From Metabacillus litoralis (GTDB lineage: Bacteria; Bacillota; Bacilli; Bacillales; Bacillaceae), in NCBI RefSeq assembly GCF_007994985.1, contig NZ_VOQF01000003.1, positions 372,001 through 436,000 on the forward strand: a stretch of 64,000 nucleotides of DNA, given 5' to 3'. Below are positions 37,541 to 49,385 of this stretch, piece after piece (positions within the stretch are counted from its first letter, which is position 1; each line of letters starts with the position of its first letter). Under the pieces are notes generated by a model that was not told where the DNA came from, made no database searches, and was given only the letters and a program-made list of their open reading frames with translations. The position numbers were made by a program, and so were the translations under genes.

Positions 37541-38518
37541 TTAGAAATTAACTACTTTTTTAGCTGTTTCAAGGATATCCTTGTAAATTGGCAGCCAAAT
37601 GTTTTCTGCTTCTGTGAATGCATATACAGTATCCGGTGCAGTTACACGTAATACTGGTGCTTCCAAGCTTAAGATTGCTCTTTCAGTAATTTCAGCTACA
37701 ACATTTGCTGCAATACCAGCTTGTTTTTGTGCTTCTTGTACAACAATTGCGCGACCTGTCTTTTCAACAGAAGCAATGATCGTATCAATATCAAGTGGAC
37801 TAATCGTACGCAAGTCAACTACTTCTACAGACACACCATCTTTTTCTAATTCATCTGCAGCTTTTAATGATTCATGAACCATAGCTCCGTAAGTAATAAT
37901 TGAAAGATCAGTTCCCTCACGTTTTACATCTGCTTTACCGATTTCAATTGTATACTCTTCTTCTGGTACTTCTTGACGGAAAGAACGATATAACTTCATA
38001 TGTTCTAAAAATACTACTGGATCATTGTCACGGATTGCAGAAATTAAAAGACCTTTTGCGTCATATGGTGTTGACGGAATGACAACTTTTAATCCTGGTT
38101 GTTGTGCTACAAGTCCCTCTAAGCTGTCTGCATGTAGTTCTGGTGTATGTACGAATCCACCAAATGGAGAGCGAATTGTTACAGGAGCAGTCCAACGTCC
38201 ACCTGAGCGATAGCGCATACGAGCTAATTGACCATTTAATGAATCCATTACCTCATAAACGAAACCAAAAAATTGGATTTCCATTACTGGACGGAAACCT
38301 GTTAAACTAAAACCTACTGTAAGTCCACCAATACCTGACTCAGCAAGTGGAGTATCAAATACACGATCTTCACCAAATTCTTTTTGAAGTCCTTCCGTTG
38401 CACGGAATACGCCACCATTTACGCCAACATCTTCTCCATATAAGAGGACGTTTTCATCGTTTTTTAACTCTGTGCGTAAAGCATCAGTGATGGCTTGGAT
38501 CATTGTCATTTGTGCCAT
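37541..38518 (-). CDS. pdhB: Pyruvate dehydrogenase E1 beta subunit
   Basis: A 325-residue beta subunit of the thiamine diphosphate-dependent E1, which decarboxylates pyruvate and passes the acetyl group to lipoate. The N-terminal [15 protein letters not shown], the [17 protein letters not shown] segment (about 28-44) and the C-terminal [11 protein letters not shown] are family marks. It starts three bases after the pdhA stop, so the alpha and beta chains are translated together. Confidence 0.96.
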   Translation of the reverse strand: MAQMTMIQAITDALRTELKNDENVLLYGEDVGVNGGVFRATEGLQKEFGEDRVFDTPLAESGIGGLTVGFSLTGFRPVMEIQFFGFVYEVMDSLNGQLARMRYRSGGRWTAPVTIRSPFGGFVHTPELHADSLEGLVAQQPGLKVVIPSTPYDAKGLLISAIRDNDPVVFLEHMKLYRSFRQEVPEEEYTIEIGKADVKREGTDLSIITYGAMVHESLKAADELEKDGVSVEVVDLRTISPLDIDTIIASVEKTGRAIVVQEAQKQAGIAANVVAEITERAILSLEAPVLRVTAPDTVYAFTEAENIWLPIYKDILETAKKVVNF

Positions 38519-38521
38519 GGC

Positions 38522-40256
<1,735 letters not shown>

Positions 40257-40555
40257 AGAGGCTGGGTCATAATGAAATAAGTCATACAAAAAGACGAATA
40301 AATCTAGGTTCAGTTAAGCTGAAAGAAACAAATTCGTTCCATTGCGCTGCAGACACTCGCGTTCCACGGTGAGGAAGCTGAGCCTCCTCACCTACACCTG
40401 CTTAGGTCTCAGCTCCTCCTCGATTCCCATAGGTGCCCGAGTGTCTTCCGCTCCATTTCACTAGTTCTTAAAAATAGTATGCAGAATTAAAAAATCTATT
40501 GAAGACAGCAAGTAAAAACCCCAATTAATAGCTGAAATACTTATGTCCTACTTTC
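40257..40555. repeat. Dispersed repeat family 1, copy C
   Basis: Left end AGAGGCTGGGTCATAATG, right end ACTTATGTCCTACTTTC (degraded). Same orientation as copy B. It contains the GC-rich central insert with GCTGAGCCTCCTCACC, but one arm of the terminator-like palindrome is missing. Confidence 0.82.
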
Positions 40556-40605
40556 ATTCACTACAGTAATCTAAAAATTAACAGTAAGCTTAAACATAAC
40601 TTATT

Positions 40606-40650
40606 CCAAAAAAATAGACGGACTTGATGGAAATCATTCAAGTCCGTCTA
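40606..40650 (-). terminator. Terminator of ykyA
   Basis: TAGACGGACTTGA and complement with a 10-base loop, then seven T residues on the minus strand, five bases after the stop. Confidence 0.92.
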
Positions 40651-40654
40651 ATCT

Positions 40655-41317
40655 TTATTCACTTTCTTCAATATTTAGTTCAGCTTGTTCGTAAAATTCA
40701 AGTTTTAATTGATTATATTCTTCCGTCAAAGAATTAAACTCTTCATTTTGTTTTATAATTTTTTTATAAGATTCATTAATTTTATTAATTTGGGACTCCA
40801 ATTCTTCAATTGTTAAGTTTTCTTGTTGTAGCATGCTATAAAGTTCTTTATCAAGTTCTATAGAGCTTTTATAGTTGTTAAATAACCGATCATAAGAGTT
40901 ATAACGTTCACTCATTGTATCTTTAAGCTCTTCAGCCTTCTTCGCTAGTTTTTCATCTTCTATCTTTTCGAATTCTTCATTTACAGTATTAAATTCTTCC
41001 TGTGAAGACATGATACTATCATATTCTGCTTTCATCTTTGATTCACGGTCTTCAACTATACTTAATGCTTCTTTTGATAATTCAACAACTTTTTCAAATT
41101 CTTTCATTCCTAAGCTCATAATTTCATTATATAGCTCTGATTCTTTTTTCTCTAACTCTAATAAAGGCTGTTGTTGCTTCTTAAATGAGTCCTCTAATTC
41201 AACAACTTTTTCTAGTTTGTTATATATATTTTCTTCTGCTGATTGACCCATACATGCAGAAAGAAATAATACACATATCAATAATAAAACAGTTCTTTTA
41301 ATAAATGTTTTTTTCAT
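40655..41317 (-). CDS. ykyA: YkyA family coiled-coil lipoprotein
   Basis: A 220-residue lipoprotein: signal sequence ending LFLSAC (Cys22), then an almost entirely helical, Glu/Lys-rich region (about 30-215) that should form long coiled coils. This fits the YkyA family, an extracytoplasmic lipoprotein of unknown function, and the location between defB and pdhA matches B. subtilis. GGGGG lies seven bases before the ATG at 41317. A strong terminator follows. Confidence 0.88.
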   Translation of the reverse strand: MKKTFIKRTVLLLICVLFLSACMGQSAEENIYNKLEKVVELEDSFKKQQQPLLELEKKESELYNEIMSLGMKEFEKVVELSKEALSIVEDRESKMKAEYDSIMSSQEEFNTVNEEFEKIEDEKLAKKAEELKDTMSERYNSYDRLFNNYKSSIELDKELYSMLQQENLTIEELESQINKINESYKKIIKQNEEFNSLTEEYNQLKLEFYEQAELNIEESE

Positions 41318-41432
41318 CAATGTTCCCCCTAAAATTCACACATGTTTACTATAATTTTTTTAACTTATTTTTACAATTATAGTGTTTCTCCAAAAAATAT
41401 GACTAATTTAAGTTAAATATTCTTTTTATAAG

Positions 41433-41590
41433 GCTGCTTTCGAAAACTTTGTTGTTTTTAGAATCATGATGGAAACAACTCTGTATAAAATCTAATGGCA
41501 TCTTTTCTTCCACTTTTATGCGATAACACTCTGGTTGCAATAGATATTGACTTCTAAAAGCAACAATCTTTTCAAAATAGAGCCTTTAAT
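41433..41590. repeat. Dispersed repeat family 3, copy 1
   Basis: Ends AAGGCTGCTTTCGAAAAC and TTTCAAAATAGAGCCTTT are imperfect terminal inverted repeats. The centre shares AACTCTGTATAAAATCTAAT and GGCATCTTTTCTTCC with the element at 61237. No gene in the rest of 41321-41804. Confidence 0.7.
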
Positions 41591-41804
41591 AATGTCAAAC
41601 TGAACTTAAAATAAGAATCTGAAAATAAGCCAAGACTTGATAAACTCTACATAATATTACATCATATGAGCTTGTCTTATATATATTACATCGAAAACAA
41701 ATTTAAATATAATAGGCGAATGACTATACACATTTTAACTACTTTCATATTGTGTAATATACGTCAAGACAAAAGGCGTAATCAACATTAGGAGGTTGTT
41801 AACT

Positions 41805-41948
41805 ATGCATAACTATTATGGATGTGGACATGAAAATTACGGGTACGGATATGTAGCTCCAACAACAGGATATGGCAATAGCTTTGCGTTAATTGTTGTT
41901 CTATTTATCCTTCTTATCATCGTTGGTGCGGCTTATATCGGTTGCTAA
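41805..41948 (+). CDS. YjcZ family small sporulation-type membrane peptide
   Basis: A 47-residue peptide: a Tyr/Gly-rich N-terminus ([16 protein letters not shown]) and a single membrane helix [20 protein letters not shown] (about 27-46), ending in Cys. This pattern is the tiny-TM YjcZ family found in Bacillus spore-formers, whose genes are often sporulation-expressed. TTAGGAGG lies before the ATG. A strong hairpin follows. Exact function unknown. Confidence 0.88.
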   Translation: MHNYYGCGHENYGYGYVAPTTGYGNSFALIVVLFILLIIVGAAYIGC

Positions 41949-41984
41949 TTACTCTAAATAGAAAAATGATTGACTAAACGTATG

Positions 41985-42046
41985 ACTCCCACGACTATTC
42001 CCTTAAAACCAAAAAGGGAAACATAGTGTGGGAGTTATTATGTTTT
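41985..42046 (+). terminator. Terminator of the YjcZ-type gene
   Basis: Long, slightly interrupted stem from ACTCCCACGACTATTCCCT to AGGGAAACATAGTGTGGGAGT, followed by a T run after a few bases. Confidence 0.7.
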
Positions 42047-42263
42047 TATATATAATATAAGTTCAAACTTCTTATTTTCTGATGTGTACAAATTCTCATC
42101 AGCTAAAAATACATCAGAAACACAACACTATACTTTTCGTTTTTCATTTCTTCATTTATAATTTTATATCATAATGAAACTATAGAATGATTAGCCGCTG
42201 TCGAACATACATAATTTTTAAGTTCTGATATTAAAGCTATACTTATTAAAGGAGTGTTACATC

Positions 42264-42818
42264 ATGATTACTATGGAAGATATTATTAGAGAAGGCCACC
42301 CAACATTAAGACAGATAGCTGAAGAAGTTGCAATACCTGCATCAAATGAGAATAAATTAATTTTAGAAAAAATGCTTGAATATGTTAAAAACAGTCAAGA
42401 CCCTGAGATTGCAGAAAAGTACGAATTACGTCCTGGAATCGGTCTAGCTGCACCGCAGATTAACGTTGCCAAACGCATGCTTGCCATTCATACAATTGAT
42501 GAACATGGAGTCCAGCATAGTTACGCACTTTTCAACCCAAAAATCGTAAGTCATTCGGTTGAAAAGAGTTATTTAACCTCTGGTGAGGGATGCTTATCTG
42601 TAGATCGAGCAGTACCCGGAATTGTGCCGCGCTATGCACGTATTCGTGTTAAAGCTGTTAATTTAAATGGTGAACAACTTGATATTCGTTTAAGAGGTCT
42701 ATTATCTATTGTGTTTCAACATGAAATCGATCATTTAAATGGTATTATGTTTTACGATCACATTGATGAAAATAATCCCTTCAAAGAACCTGAAAACGCT
42801 ATTGCAGTAGATCGATAA
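42264..42818 (+). CDS. defB: Peptide deformylase
   Basis: A 184-residue metalloenzyme that removes the formyl group from N-terminal formyl-Met of new proteins. The three motifs are GIGLAAPQI (near 58), EGCLSVD (near 109) and QHEIDHLNG (near 152), giving the Cys and two His metal ligands with the catalytic Glu. Length equals that of B. subtilis DefB (YkrB), and location next to ykyA and rnjA matches. AAAGGAGTG precedes the ATG. Confidence 0.96.
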   Translation: MITMEDIIREGHPTLRQIAEEVAIPASNENKLILEKMLEYVKNSQDPEIAEKYELRPGIGLAAPQINVAKRMLAIHTIDEHGVQHSYALFNPKIVSHSVEKSYLTSGEGCLSVDRAVPGIVPRYARIRVKAVNLNGEQLDIRLRGLLSIVFQHEIDHLNGIMFYDHIDENNPFKEPENAIAVDR

Positions 42819-42845
42819 CAGTTAACGTTAATTCTTTAAAGATAG

Positions 42846-42880
42846 CTCTGTTAAACTTCGTTGTTGATTTCTGTTACAGA
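42846..42880. repeat. Solo end of repeat family 2
   Basis: GCTCTGTTAAACTTCGTTGT followed by TGATTTCTGTTAC matches the complement of the right end of the element at 33390. No second end is nearby. Confidence 0.6.
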
Positions 42881-42884
42881 ATTT

Positions 42885-42914
42885 AAAATAAGAAGGGATC
42901 ACCCTTCTTATTTT
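42885..42914. terminator. Bidirectional terminator defB / HAD phosphatase
   Basis: AAATAAGAAGGG and CCCTTCTTATTT pair around ATCA. The stem overlaps the stop codon of the minus-strand HAD gene. Confidence 0.85.
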
Positions 42915-43681
42915 AATAACCCAAGCTTTTCAACAGCATATTGTATGCCATTTTCATCAACTGGTTTTGTAATAAAGTCAGCTAATTCTTTTAATGAATC
43001 AACAGCATTCCCCATAACTACACCTGTCCCAACATATTCAATCATTTCTAGATCATTAAGTCCATCACCAAATGCGTAAATATTTTCCTTCGCAATATTT
43101 AAACGTTTTGCTAAGTGTTTAATCCCTTCAGCTTTAGAACCATTAACAGGTAATATATCAGTTGAAACATCATGCCACCTAATAAGCTTAATATCCTCAT
43201 ATCTTTGGTAACCTTTATCCTGACCCTTTTCGCAAAACAACAATGTCTGGTATATATTTTTTTCAAGATAATAATTTCGATTCTGCTCTGGGTGAGTAAA
43301 TTTTAAACTTCCCATGCTTTGCTCAATCAATGGGTGTAAACCTGTTGTGGCCATCATATTCTCTTCACTCATAAAAACAAGCGGATGATTTTCTTTTTCA
43401 GCAAAATCTAATAAATTTGCTAATGTATTCTTATTAAGAGGATTCTCATAAATTACTTCATTCTCAAATACAACATATTGTCCATTGAAACTAATAAAAG
43501 AGTGAATATCTAATTCTTTACGTAAATCTTCAAACATAAAAGGAGCACGCCCTGTTGCAATAGCTACGTGATGTCCATGTTCTTTTAAGCTTCGTATTGT
43601 ATCTCTAGTAGATAAGGGAATTTCTTTATCATGATCCAAAATGGTCCCGTCAATATCAAAGAAAATCACTTTTTCGTTCAT
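42908..43681 (-). CDS. ykrA: Cof-type HAD phosphatase (YkrA)
   Basis: A 257-residue haloacid dehalogenase-type hydrolase with motif I DIDGTILDHDKEIP (about 8-21), motif II ATGRAPFM, a cap domain (about 85-180) and motif IV GDGLNDLEM (about 206-214). Cof-type enzymes dephosphorylate sugar or nucleotide phosphates; the substrate is unknown. The position next to defB matches B. subtilis ykrA. The stop lies within the shared terminator stem. Confidence 0.9.
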   Translation of the reverse strand: MNEKVIFFDIDGTILDHDKEIPLSTRDTIRSLKEHGHHVAIATGRAPFMFEDLRKELDIHSFISFNGQYVVFENEVIYENPLNKNTLANLLDFAEKENHPLVFMSEENMMATTGLHPLIEQSMGSLKFTHPEQNRNYYLEKNIYQTLLFCEKGQDKGYQRYEDIKLIRWHDVSTDILPVNGSKAEGIKHLAKRLNIAKENIYAFGDGLNDLEMIEYVGTGVVMGNAVDSLKELADFITKPVDENGIQYAVEKLGLLK

Positions 43682-43696
43682 TCTACTGTTCCCTCC

Positions 43697-44608
43697 TCAT
43701 ACAACTTTAGTGTTTATGACATTTTTCTTTCTGGAGGTGCTCGTACTTAAATACACACCTGTAAATACAACAAATAAACCAATTACCATATTAGCGGAGA
43801 TTTTCTCGCTAAGCAATAAATATCCCCATAGCATAGCTGTAATTGGCACGATATAGGTAACAAGTGAAGCAAATTCAGCACTACCCTCTTTTACCATATA
43901 ATAATAAAAGAGATAAGCTATGCCGGAACCTAATACACCAAGGCCAATAAGAGAAAATAAAATGTCAGTTTTAAATGAGGGAAATATAACACCTTCGTTA
44001 CTCATCATCATTAAGAAAAAACTAATAATAGAAGAAAAACCTAATGTAAGAACAGAAACAACAACAATAGGCACATCCGCTAAATATCGTCTTGCTAATT
44101 GTGCACCTAATCCATAACAAAACGTTGCAAAAAGCATAGTACCAGCACCTATAAAGTTTTCTCTTAAAAGACTATTAACATTTAAATTTAATAATAATAA
44201 AATCCCAACAAAACCTGTAAATACACCTAGCCATTGTTTATAACCCAAACGAACCTTAAAGAAAATTGCTCCGATTACAATTGTCCATATTGGTGTTGTA
44301 GCATTGATCACAGATGCAAAACTACTTGATATTTTTAATTCACTCATGGCGATAAAACCAAATGGCAGAGTATTATTAAAAACTGCTACAAGCAATAAAA
44401 AAAGCCACGGCAATCTTTTTTCACGTAATTTACTTAATTCTTCTCTTTTAAATACTATTAAGACAACACATAAAGTGATTGTCCCCAAAAAACACCTCCA
44501 AAACACAACACCCCATGGTCCTAACTCTTCTACTAATATTTTTATAAATAAAAATGAAGCTCCCCAAATAATGCTAAGTATCACTAGCGAACTATATAAC
44601 TTTTTCAA
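43697..44608 (-). CDS. EamA family (DMT superfamily) transporter
   Basis: A 303-residue membrane protein with ten helices in two homologous EamA halves. The first is about residues 5-135 (IIWGASFLFIKILVEELGPW, FWRCFLGTITL) and the second about 150-285 (YGLGAQLARRYLADVP, GSGIAYLFYYYMVKEG). Such proteins export metabolites or take up sugars and amino acids; the substrate cannot be told. It lies 15 bases upstream of the HAD gene on the same strand, so the two may be an operon. Not in the B. subtilis order here. Confidence 0.9.
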   Translation of the reverse strand: MKKLYSSLVILSIIWGASFLFIKILVEELGPWGVVFWRCFLGTITLCVVLIVFKREELSKLREKRLPWLFLLLVAVFNNTLPFGFIAMSELKISSSFASVINATTPIWTIVIGAIFFKVRLGYKQWLGVFTGFVGILLLLNLNVNSLLRENFIGAGTMLFATFCYGLGAQLARRYLADVPIVVVSVLTLGFSSIISFFLMMMSNEGVIFPSFKTDILFSLIGLGVLGSGIAYLFYYYMVKEGSAEFASLVTYIVPITAMLWGYLLLSEKISANMVIGLFVVFTGVYLSTSTSRKKNVINTKVV

Positions 44609-44845
44609 CCTAATGTTTCCTCCTGATGTTGTAATTTGTTTTTTTCTGTGTGAACGATAAGCACTGTCTTAAAAATGATTCATTTAAAGAGACAAATATT
44701 AAGCTAATTAAAAAAAAGCAAATTGTCAATTATTCACCATTATTTCCCACCGTTAGTTATGTAAGACTTTAGCATGATTTACATATACTACTGTTGATAA
44801 GTTTTAAAAGGGACGGTTATTTTATTATTTTTAGGAGGAATATTT

Positions 44846-44917
44846 ATGTTAAAGAAAATTAGAAGATCATTAAAAAAACAATGGAAACATCTGTTAAAAA
44901 AGAGAACTATCGCTTAA
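44846..44917 (+). CDS. Possible 23-residue strongly basic peptide
   Basis: ATG preceded by TTAGGAGG with ideal spacing opens a 23-codon frame: MLKKIRRSLKKQW, then KHLLKKRTIA. About half of the residues are Lys, Arg or His, and a helical wheel would be amphipathic. No signal peptide or cysteine. I do not recognise a family. It lies alone between the EamA gene and rpoY. No clear terminator follows. It may be a membrane-active or RNA-binding peptide, a leader peptide, or a chance frame. Confidence 0.5.
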   Translation: MLKKIRRSLKKQWKHLLKKRTIA

Positions 44918-45140
44918 TATAAGAAATAGAAACTAATTTATATGGATAAATGGTACCATTAAATTATAGATCTCTTAATAAGTAACTGAAGTTACGTTAT
45001 AATATATTAAGTTAAAAGGTAACCGGAGACACGTCATAAAGCGCTTTATCAAGAGGTATCAACTGATGTAATATTAAAGTTTTCACAAGCTAATTTAGCT
45101 TCAAACCCAAAAGTTAAACATTCACTTTTCTAGTCGAGGC

Positions 45141-45169
45141 TTGGCTTGTTTGTAAATATCGAATATAAT
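45141..45169 (+). promoter_or_regulatory. SigA-type promoter of rpoY-rnjA
   Basis: TTGGCT, 17 bases and TATAAT, about 47 bases before rpoY. A second weaker pair (TTAATA-N17-TATAAT, 44975-45003) lies further upstream. Confidence 0.7.
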
Positions 45170-45215
45170 AGAAAAAGTTAGTACAACATACGGAAGCTAA
45201 GGAGAGATTTGGTAA

Positions 45216-45425
45216 ATGATTTTCAAGGTTTATTATCAAGAGAAAAAAACAGAGGTACCTGTTCGCGAACGAACAAATACTCTTTATATTGAAGCATCGA
45301 CTGAAGGAGAAGTACGTTCTAAATTAAAGGACCGTCCTTATAATATTGAATTTGTTACACCACTAGATGGAGCATATTTAGAATATGAAAAGCAAAGTGA
45401 AAATTACAAAGTATTGGAGATTTGA
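45216..45425 (+). CDS. rpoY: RNA polymerase epsilon subunit
   Basis: A 69-residue small subunit (YkzG, DUF1447) that binds core RNA polymerase in Firmicutes. The start [18 protein letters not shown], the TNTLYIEA segment and [14 protein letters not shown] are conserved. AAGGAGAG precedes the ATG. The stop overlaps or abuts the start of rnjA (TGATG), so the RNA polymerase subunit and RNase J1 are made from one transcript, as in B. subtilis. Confidence 0.95.
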   Translation: MIFKVYYQEKKTEVPVRERTNTLYIEASTEGEVRSKLKDRPYNIEFVTPLDGAYLEYEKQSENYKVLEI

Positions 45426-45430
45426 TGGGT

Positions 45431-47098
45431 ATGAAATTTGTTAAAAATGACCAAGTTGCTGTCTTCGCCTTAGGTGGACTCGGTGAAATTGGTAAAAACA
45501 CGTACGGTGTACAGTTCCAGGATGAAATCATCCTAATTGATGCAGGGATCAAATTTCCTGAAGATGAGTTGCTCGGTATTGATTATGTTATTCCAGATTA
45601 CTCTTATTTAGTAAAAAATGAAGACAAAATTAAAGGTTTATTTATTACGCACGGACACGAAGATCACATTGGTGGAATTCCATATTTACTTCGCCAAATA
45701 AACATACCTGTTTATGGTGGTAAACTTGCATTAGGTTTATTAAGAAACAAGCTAGAAGAGCATGGTCTTTTACGACAAACAAAATTAATTGAAATTCAAG
45801 AAGAAGACATTATTAAATTCAGAAAAACTTCTGTCACTTTCTTTAGAACAACTCATAGTATCCCTGATTCATATGGTATTGTTGTGAAAACACCTCCAGG
45901 AAATATTGTACATACTGGAGACTTCAAATTCGATTTCACACCCGTTGGTGAACCTGCTAACTTAACAAAAATGGCTGAAATTGGTCGTGATGGTGTACTT
46001 TGTTTACTCTCTGACAGTACAAATAGTGAAATACCGAACTTCACTATGTCTGAAAGACGTGTTGGTGACAGCATCCATGAAATCTTCCGTAAAGTTGATG
46101 GACGTATTATATTTGCAACTTTTGCATCTAATATTCATCGTCTACAGCAGGTTGTTGAAGCCGCTGTTACATACGGTCGTAAAGTTGCTGTATTTGGAAG
46201 AAGTATGGAAGCAGCAATCAATATTGGACAAGAATTAGGATATATTAGTTGCCCTAAAGATACTTTTGTAGATGCTCATGAGATTAATCGTATGCCTGCA
46301 CATAAAGTAACGATCTTATGTACTGGAAGTCAAGGTGAACCTATGGCAGCATTATCTCGTATTGCAAATGGTACTCACAGACAAATTCAAATTATTCCTG
46401 GTGATAATGTAGTATTTTCTTCTTCACCGATTCCAGGGAACACATTAAGTGTTAGCAAAACAATCAATCAGCTTTTCAGGGCTGGCGCTGAGGTAATACA
46501 TGGATCTCTAAGTGATATTCACACTTCTGGTCATGGTGGACAAGAAGAACAAAAACTTATGCTCCGTTTAATGAAGCCTAAATACTTTATGCCAATTCAT
46601 GGTGAATATCGTATGCAAAAAATGCATGCAAGACATGCTGTTGATTGTGGAGTTGAGGAAGAGAATTGCTTTATAATGGACAATGGAGAAGTATTAGCAA
46701 TCGGTGATAAAGAAGTCGGAGTAGCAGGGAAAATCCCTTCAGGCTCTGTATACATTGATGGTAGCGGAATTGGCGATATCGGTAACATCGTTTTACGCGA
46801 TCGTCGTATTTTATCTGAAGAAGGCTTGGTTATTGTTGTTGTAAGTATTAATATGAAAGATTTTAAAATATCTGCAGGTCCTGACATCATTTCTAGAGGA
46901 TTTGTCTACATGAGAGAATCTGGAGATCTCATAAATGATGCTCAAGCTCTTATATCGAAGCATTTGAATAAGATTATGGAGCGTAGAACAAGTCAATGGT
47001 CCGAGATTAAAAACGAGATCACTGACACACTTGCACCTTTCTTATATGAAAAAACAAAACGCCGTCCAATGATTTTACCAATCATAATGGAGGTTTAA
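45431..47098 (+). CDS. rnjA: Ribonuclease J1
   Basis: A 555-residue metallo-beta-lactamase/beta-CASP nuclease with 5'-3' exonuclease and endonuclease activity, central to mRNA decay and 16S rRNA maturation. The metal site is [10 protein letters not shown] (H74, H76, D78, H79), with [15 protein letters not shown], the beta-CASP region ([16 protein letters not shown]) and IHGEYRMQ. The ATG at 45431 gives the length known for B. subtilis; the ATG at 45425, in TGATG, is closer to GGAG and would add two residues. RNase J1 is also a partner of the GapA-SR1P complex; SR1P is in this window. Confidence 0.96.
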   Translation: MKFVKNDQVAVFALGGLGEIGKNTYGVQFQDEIILIDAGIKFPEDELLGIDYVIPDYSYLVKNEDKIKGLFITHGHEDHIGGIPYLLRQINIPVYGGKLALGLLRNKLEEHGLLRQTKLIEIQEEDIIKFRKTSVTFFRTTHSIPDSYGIVVKTPPGNIVHTGDFKFDFTPVGEPANLTKMAEIGRDGVLCLLSDSTNSEIPNFTMSERRVGDSIHEIFRKVDGRIIFATFASNIHRLQQVVEAAVTYGRKVAVFGRSMEAAINIGQELGYISCPKDTFVDAHEINRMPAHKVTILCTGSQGEPMAALSRIANGTHRQIQIIPGDNVVFSSSPIPGNTLSVSKTINQLFRAGAEVIHGSLSDIHTSGHGGQEEQKLMLRLMKPKYFMPIHGEYRMQKMHARHAVDCGVEEENCFIMDNGEVLAIGDKEVGVAGKIPSGSVYIDGSGIGDIGNIVLRDRRILSEEGLVIVVVSINMKDFKISAGPDIISRGFVYMRESGDLINDAQALISKHLNKIMERRTSQWSEIKNEITDTLAPFLYEKTKRRPMILPIIMEV

Positions 47099-47103
47099 AA
47101 CAG

Positions 47104-47142
47104 CAATAGGCCCACCGAATCTAATCGGTGGGCCTATTTTTT
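47104..47142. terminator. Terminator of rnjA
   Basis: AATAGGCCCACCGA and complement form a 14-bp GC-rich stem followed by TTTTTT. Confidence 0.94.
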
Positions 47143-47203
47143 ACTTATATAAACAATGAAGCTGTTCAATATCAAATTAGAAAAACGAGTCTATATTAAC
47201 GTC

Positions 47204-47866
47204 TTAATCACCTAATAATCTCTTCTCAAACCTATTAATATCAGTATCAGCACCAATAACAATTAAGATGTCATTTTTTCTTATCATTTCATTTGCTTGT
47301 GGAGAAACAATTATGTCTTTATCTCGTTTCATCGCTACAATATTAATACCGTATTGAGCGCGGATATCTAAATCAATAATGGAATTTCCATCAAGGCGTT
47401 CATTTGCGACGATCTCTACAATACTATGTTCATCTGACAACTCCAAATAATCTAGAACATTATTTGAAATAATATTATGAGCAATTCTTTTTCCCATATC
47501 CCTTTCCGGATGAACGATTCGGTCTGCACCAATTTTTGAAAGTACTTTCTCGTGGTAATCATTTTGAGCTTTAACGGTAATATGCTTAACTCCTAATTCC
47601 TTAAGCATTAAAGTAGTTAAAATACTCGCTTGAATATTATCACCAATAGCAACAATTACATGGTCAAAATTCCGGATTCCTAAACTCTTTAACACAGTTT
47701 CATCAGTTGTGTCACCAACAACAGCATGTGATGCTACATTAGCAAATTCATTCACTTTATCTTCATCTGTATCAATTGCCATTACTTCCATGCCTTCTTC
47801 ACTTAAAGCTCTACATATACTTCCGCCAAATCGACCGAGCCCAATTACTGCATATTCTTTTTTCAT
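47204..47866 (-). CDS. ktrC: Potassium channel gating subunit KtrC (TrkA-N/TrkA-C)
   Basis: A 220-residue cytosolic RCK protein. The TrkA-N Rossmann domain (GLGRFGGSICRAL near residue 8, then the acidic D at the end of beta-2) binds ATP/ADP, and the TrkA-C domain (about 140-220) can bind c-di-AMP in homologues. KtrC pairs with KtrD as a K+ uptake channel. Position beside rnjA matches B. subtilis ykqB. AGGAGGAATAGATATG-type ribosome site precedes the ATG. The partner ktrD is not in the window. Confidence 0.94.
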   Translation of the reverse strand: MKKEYAVIGLGRFGGSICRALSEEGMEVMAIDTDEDKVNEFANVASHAVVGDTTDETVLKSLGIRNFDHVIVAIGDNIQASILTTLMLKELGVKHITVKAQNDYHEKVLSKIGADRIVHPERDMGKRIAHNIISNNVLDYLELSDEHSIVEIVANERLDGNSIIDLDIRAQYGINIVAMKRDKDIIVSPQANEMIRKNDILIVIGADTDINRFEKRLLGD

Positions 47867-48320
47867 ATCTATTCCTCCGCTAACTGTTTCACTATTATCT
47901 AATTTGATACCCTCTAATCATAGTTAAATGAAAATCGAGTAATTTTTATTGTTAATATAAAAATCCTACCACATACAATAGAAATTTTACAGTATTACAA
48001 CAAATTATCTTTCCTTTAAGAAATGTAAATAAAACAGACAACCAACTAAAATACCATAATACATACTGCGTAATCGATATGAAAAGTAAATTTCACCGAA
48101 ATCTTAAAATTCACGTCAATATATTACTTTTATAGGTTACTTCTTTTGCAAATTAATACTATTACTTAACGGAAACATTACTTTAAAACTTTATAACAAG
48201 TAAAAATGAACGAAAAAACAGCACTCAAAACTTTCATAATTCTTCATAAGATTAGTAACTAGATTATATTATTATTATTTATGATAAAATATCATAATAG
48301 ATTCAGTGGAGGATTTATTT
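47867..48320. other. Intergenic region ktrC / AbrB-family gene
   Basis: Divergent promoter region, AT-rich, with no gene, riboswitch or repeat recognised. Confidence 0.4.
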
Positions 48321-49385
48321 ATGAAAAATAATATTGTTAATATTGTATCACCATACATAATAGGTGTTGTAGGCGGTTTATTGCTTCACATTTGTCAGGC
48401 TCCACTTCCGTGGATACTCGGACCAATGTGCAGTTTAATTGTATTTAAAGCTTTCTCCAAACACAAAGATTCATTTTATCAACCTTCCTTTTTAAAGAAT
48501 GGCTCTTTTATTATTCTAGGTATTTCTTTTGGACTATCATTTACAAAAGAAACTTTTGTAACAGTTGGTCCTTATGCTCTGCCATTTTTATTAATTACGA
48601 TTTTCTTAATATTGATTAGTATTATTAATGGCATTTTCATTAGTAAATTTGTTAACATCGATAGAAATACAAGTATACTAGCATCAATACCTGGAGGTTT
48701 AACGGAAATGGTTGCCGCGAGTGAATCATTAGATGCAAATTCTGCTCTCGTTACCATCTTTCAAACTGTAAGATTATTAGCTGTTGTATTCTTAGTGCCC
48801 TTTACAATTCTTCATTTATTTGAACCAAGTAATTTTTCTGAACTAGTAAAAATAACTGAACATAACACTAATCCACTTTCTTTTATATGGTTTATTTTAG
48901 CTGGTATTGTTGGCTGGTTATCAAGATTAAAATTGCCTGCAGCGTATGTTATAGGCCCCCTCCTAACAATTGCATTATTAAATGTACTAGGAATATCTTT
49001 ACCAAGCTTTCATGAGTTTTTTTTCATTTTTGCACAGCTTTCAATTGGAGTAAGTTTTGGATTGATGATCTCATTAAATGATTTAAAAAAAGGTGGAAAA
49101 TATTGTGGACTTTATTTTATAACAACAATGATCTTAATAGGAGCCAGTTTTGGGGCAGGTTTCCTTTTTTCAACGTTTACAAATCTCGAACTGGCAACAG
49201 CTATGTTATCATTTGCACCAGGAGGTCTTGTGGAAATGGTTTTAACAGCATCTACAATTGGTGCTGATTCAGCAGTCGTAAGTTCGTTACAATTCATACG
49301 TTTATTATTTATAATAGGTATTGTTCCGTCAGTTTTAAAATTTGTATTTCGAAATAAAACTACGAATGATATTTCACAAAGTTAA
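48321..49385 (+). CDS. AbrB family membrane protein (putative regulator/permease of the ammonia monooxygenase-like class)
   Basis: A 354-residue protein with about ten membrane segments in two homologous halves. Each half holds the same signature: LASIPGGLTEMVAASESLDANSALVTIFQTVR (about 115-150) and LSFAPGGLVEMVLTASTIGADSAVVSSLQFIR (about 292-325). This is the AbrB duplication family of membrane proteins, unrelated to the DNA-binding AbrB. Function is not established. GGAGG precedes the ATG at 48321; a GTG at 48306 is less likely. Confidence 0.88.
   Translation: MKNNIVNIVSPYIIGVVGGLLLHICQAPLPWILGPMCSLIVFKAFSKHKDSFYQPSFLKNGSFIILGISFGLSFTKETFVTVGPYALPFLLITIFLILISIINGIFISKFVNIDRNTSILASIPGGLTEMVAASESLDANSALVTIFQTVRLLAVVFLVPFTILHLFEPSNFSELVKITEHNTNPLSFIWFILAGIVGWLSRLKLPAAYVIGPLLTIALLNVLGISLPSFHEFFFIFAQLSIGVSFGLMISLNDLKKGGKYCGLYFITTMILIGASFGAGFLFSTFTNLELATAMLSFAPGGLVEMVLTASTIGADSAVVSSLQFIRLLFIIGIVPSVLKFVFRNKTTNDISQS

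Noticed and set aside
44918-45140. Small RNA from a second promoter (44975-45003) upstream of rpoY
   Set aside because: The -35 is weak and no terminator was found before rpoY; it is more likely just an additional upstream promoter or chance.
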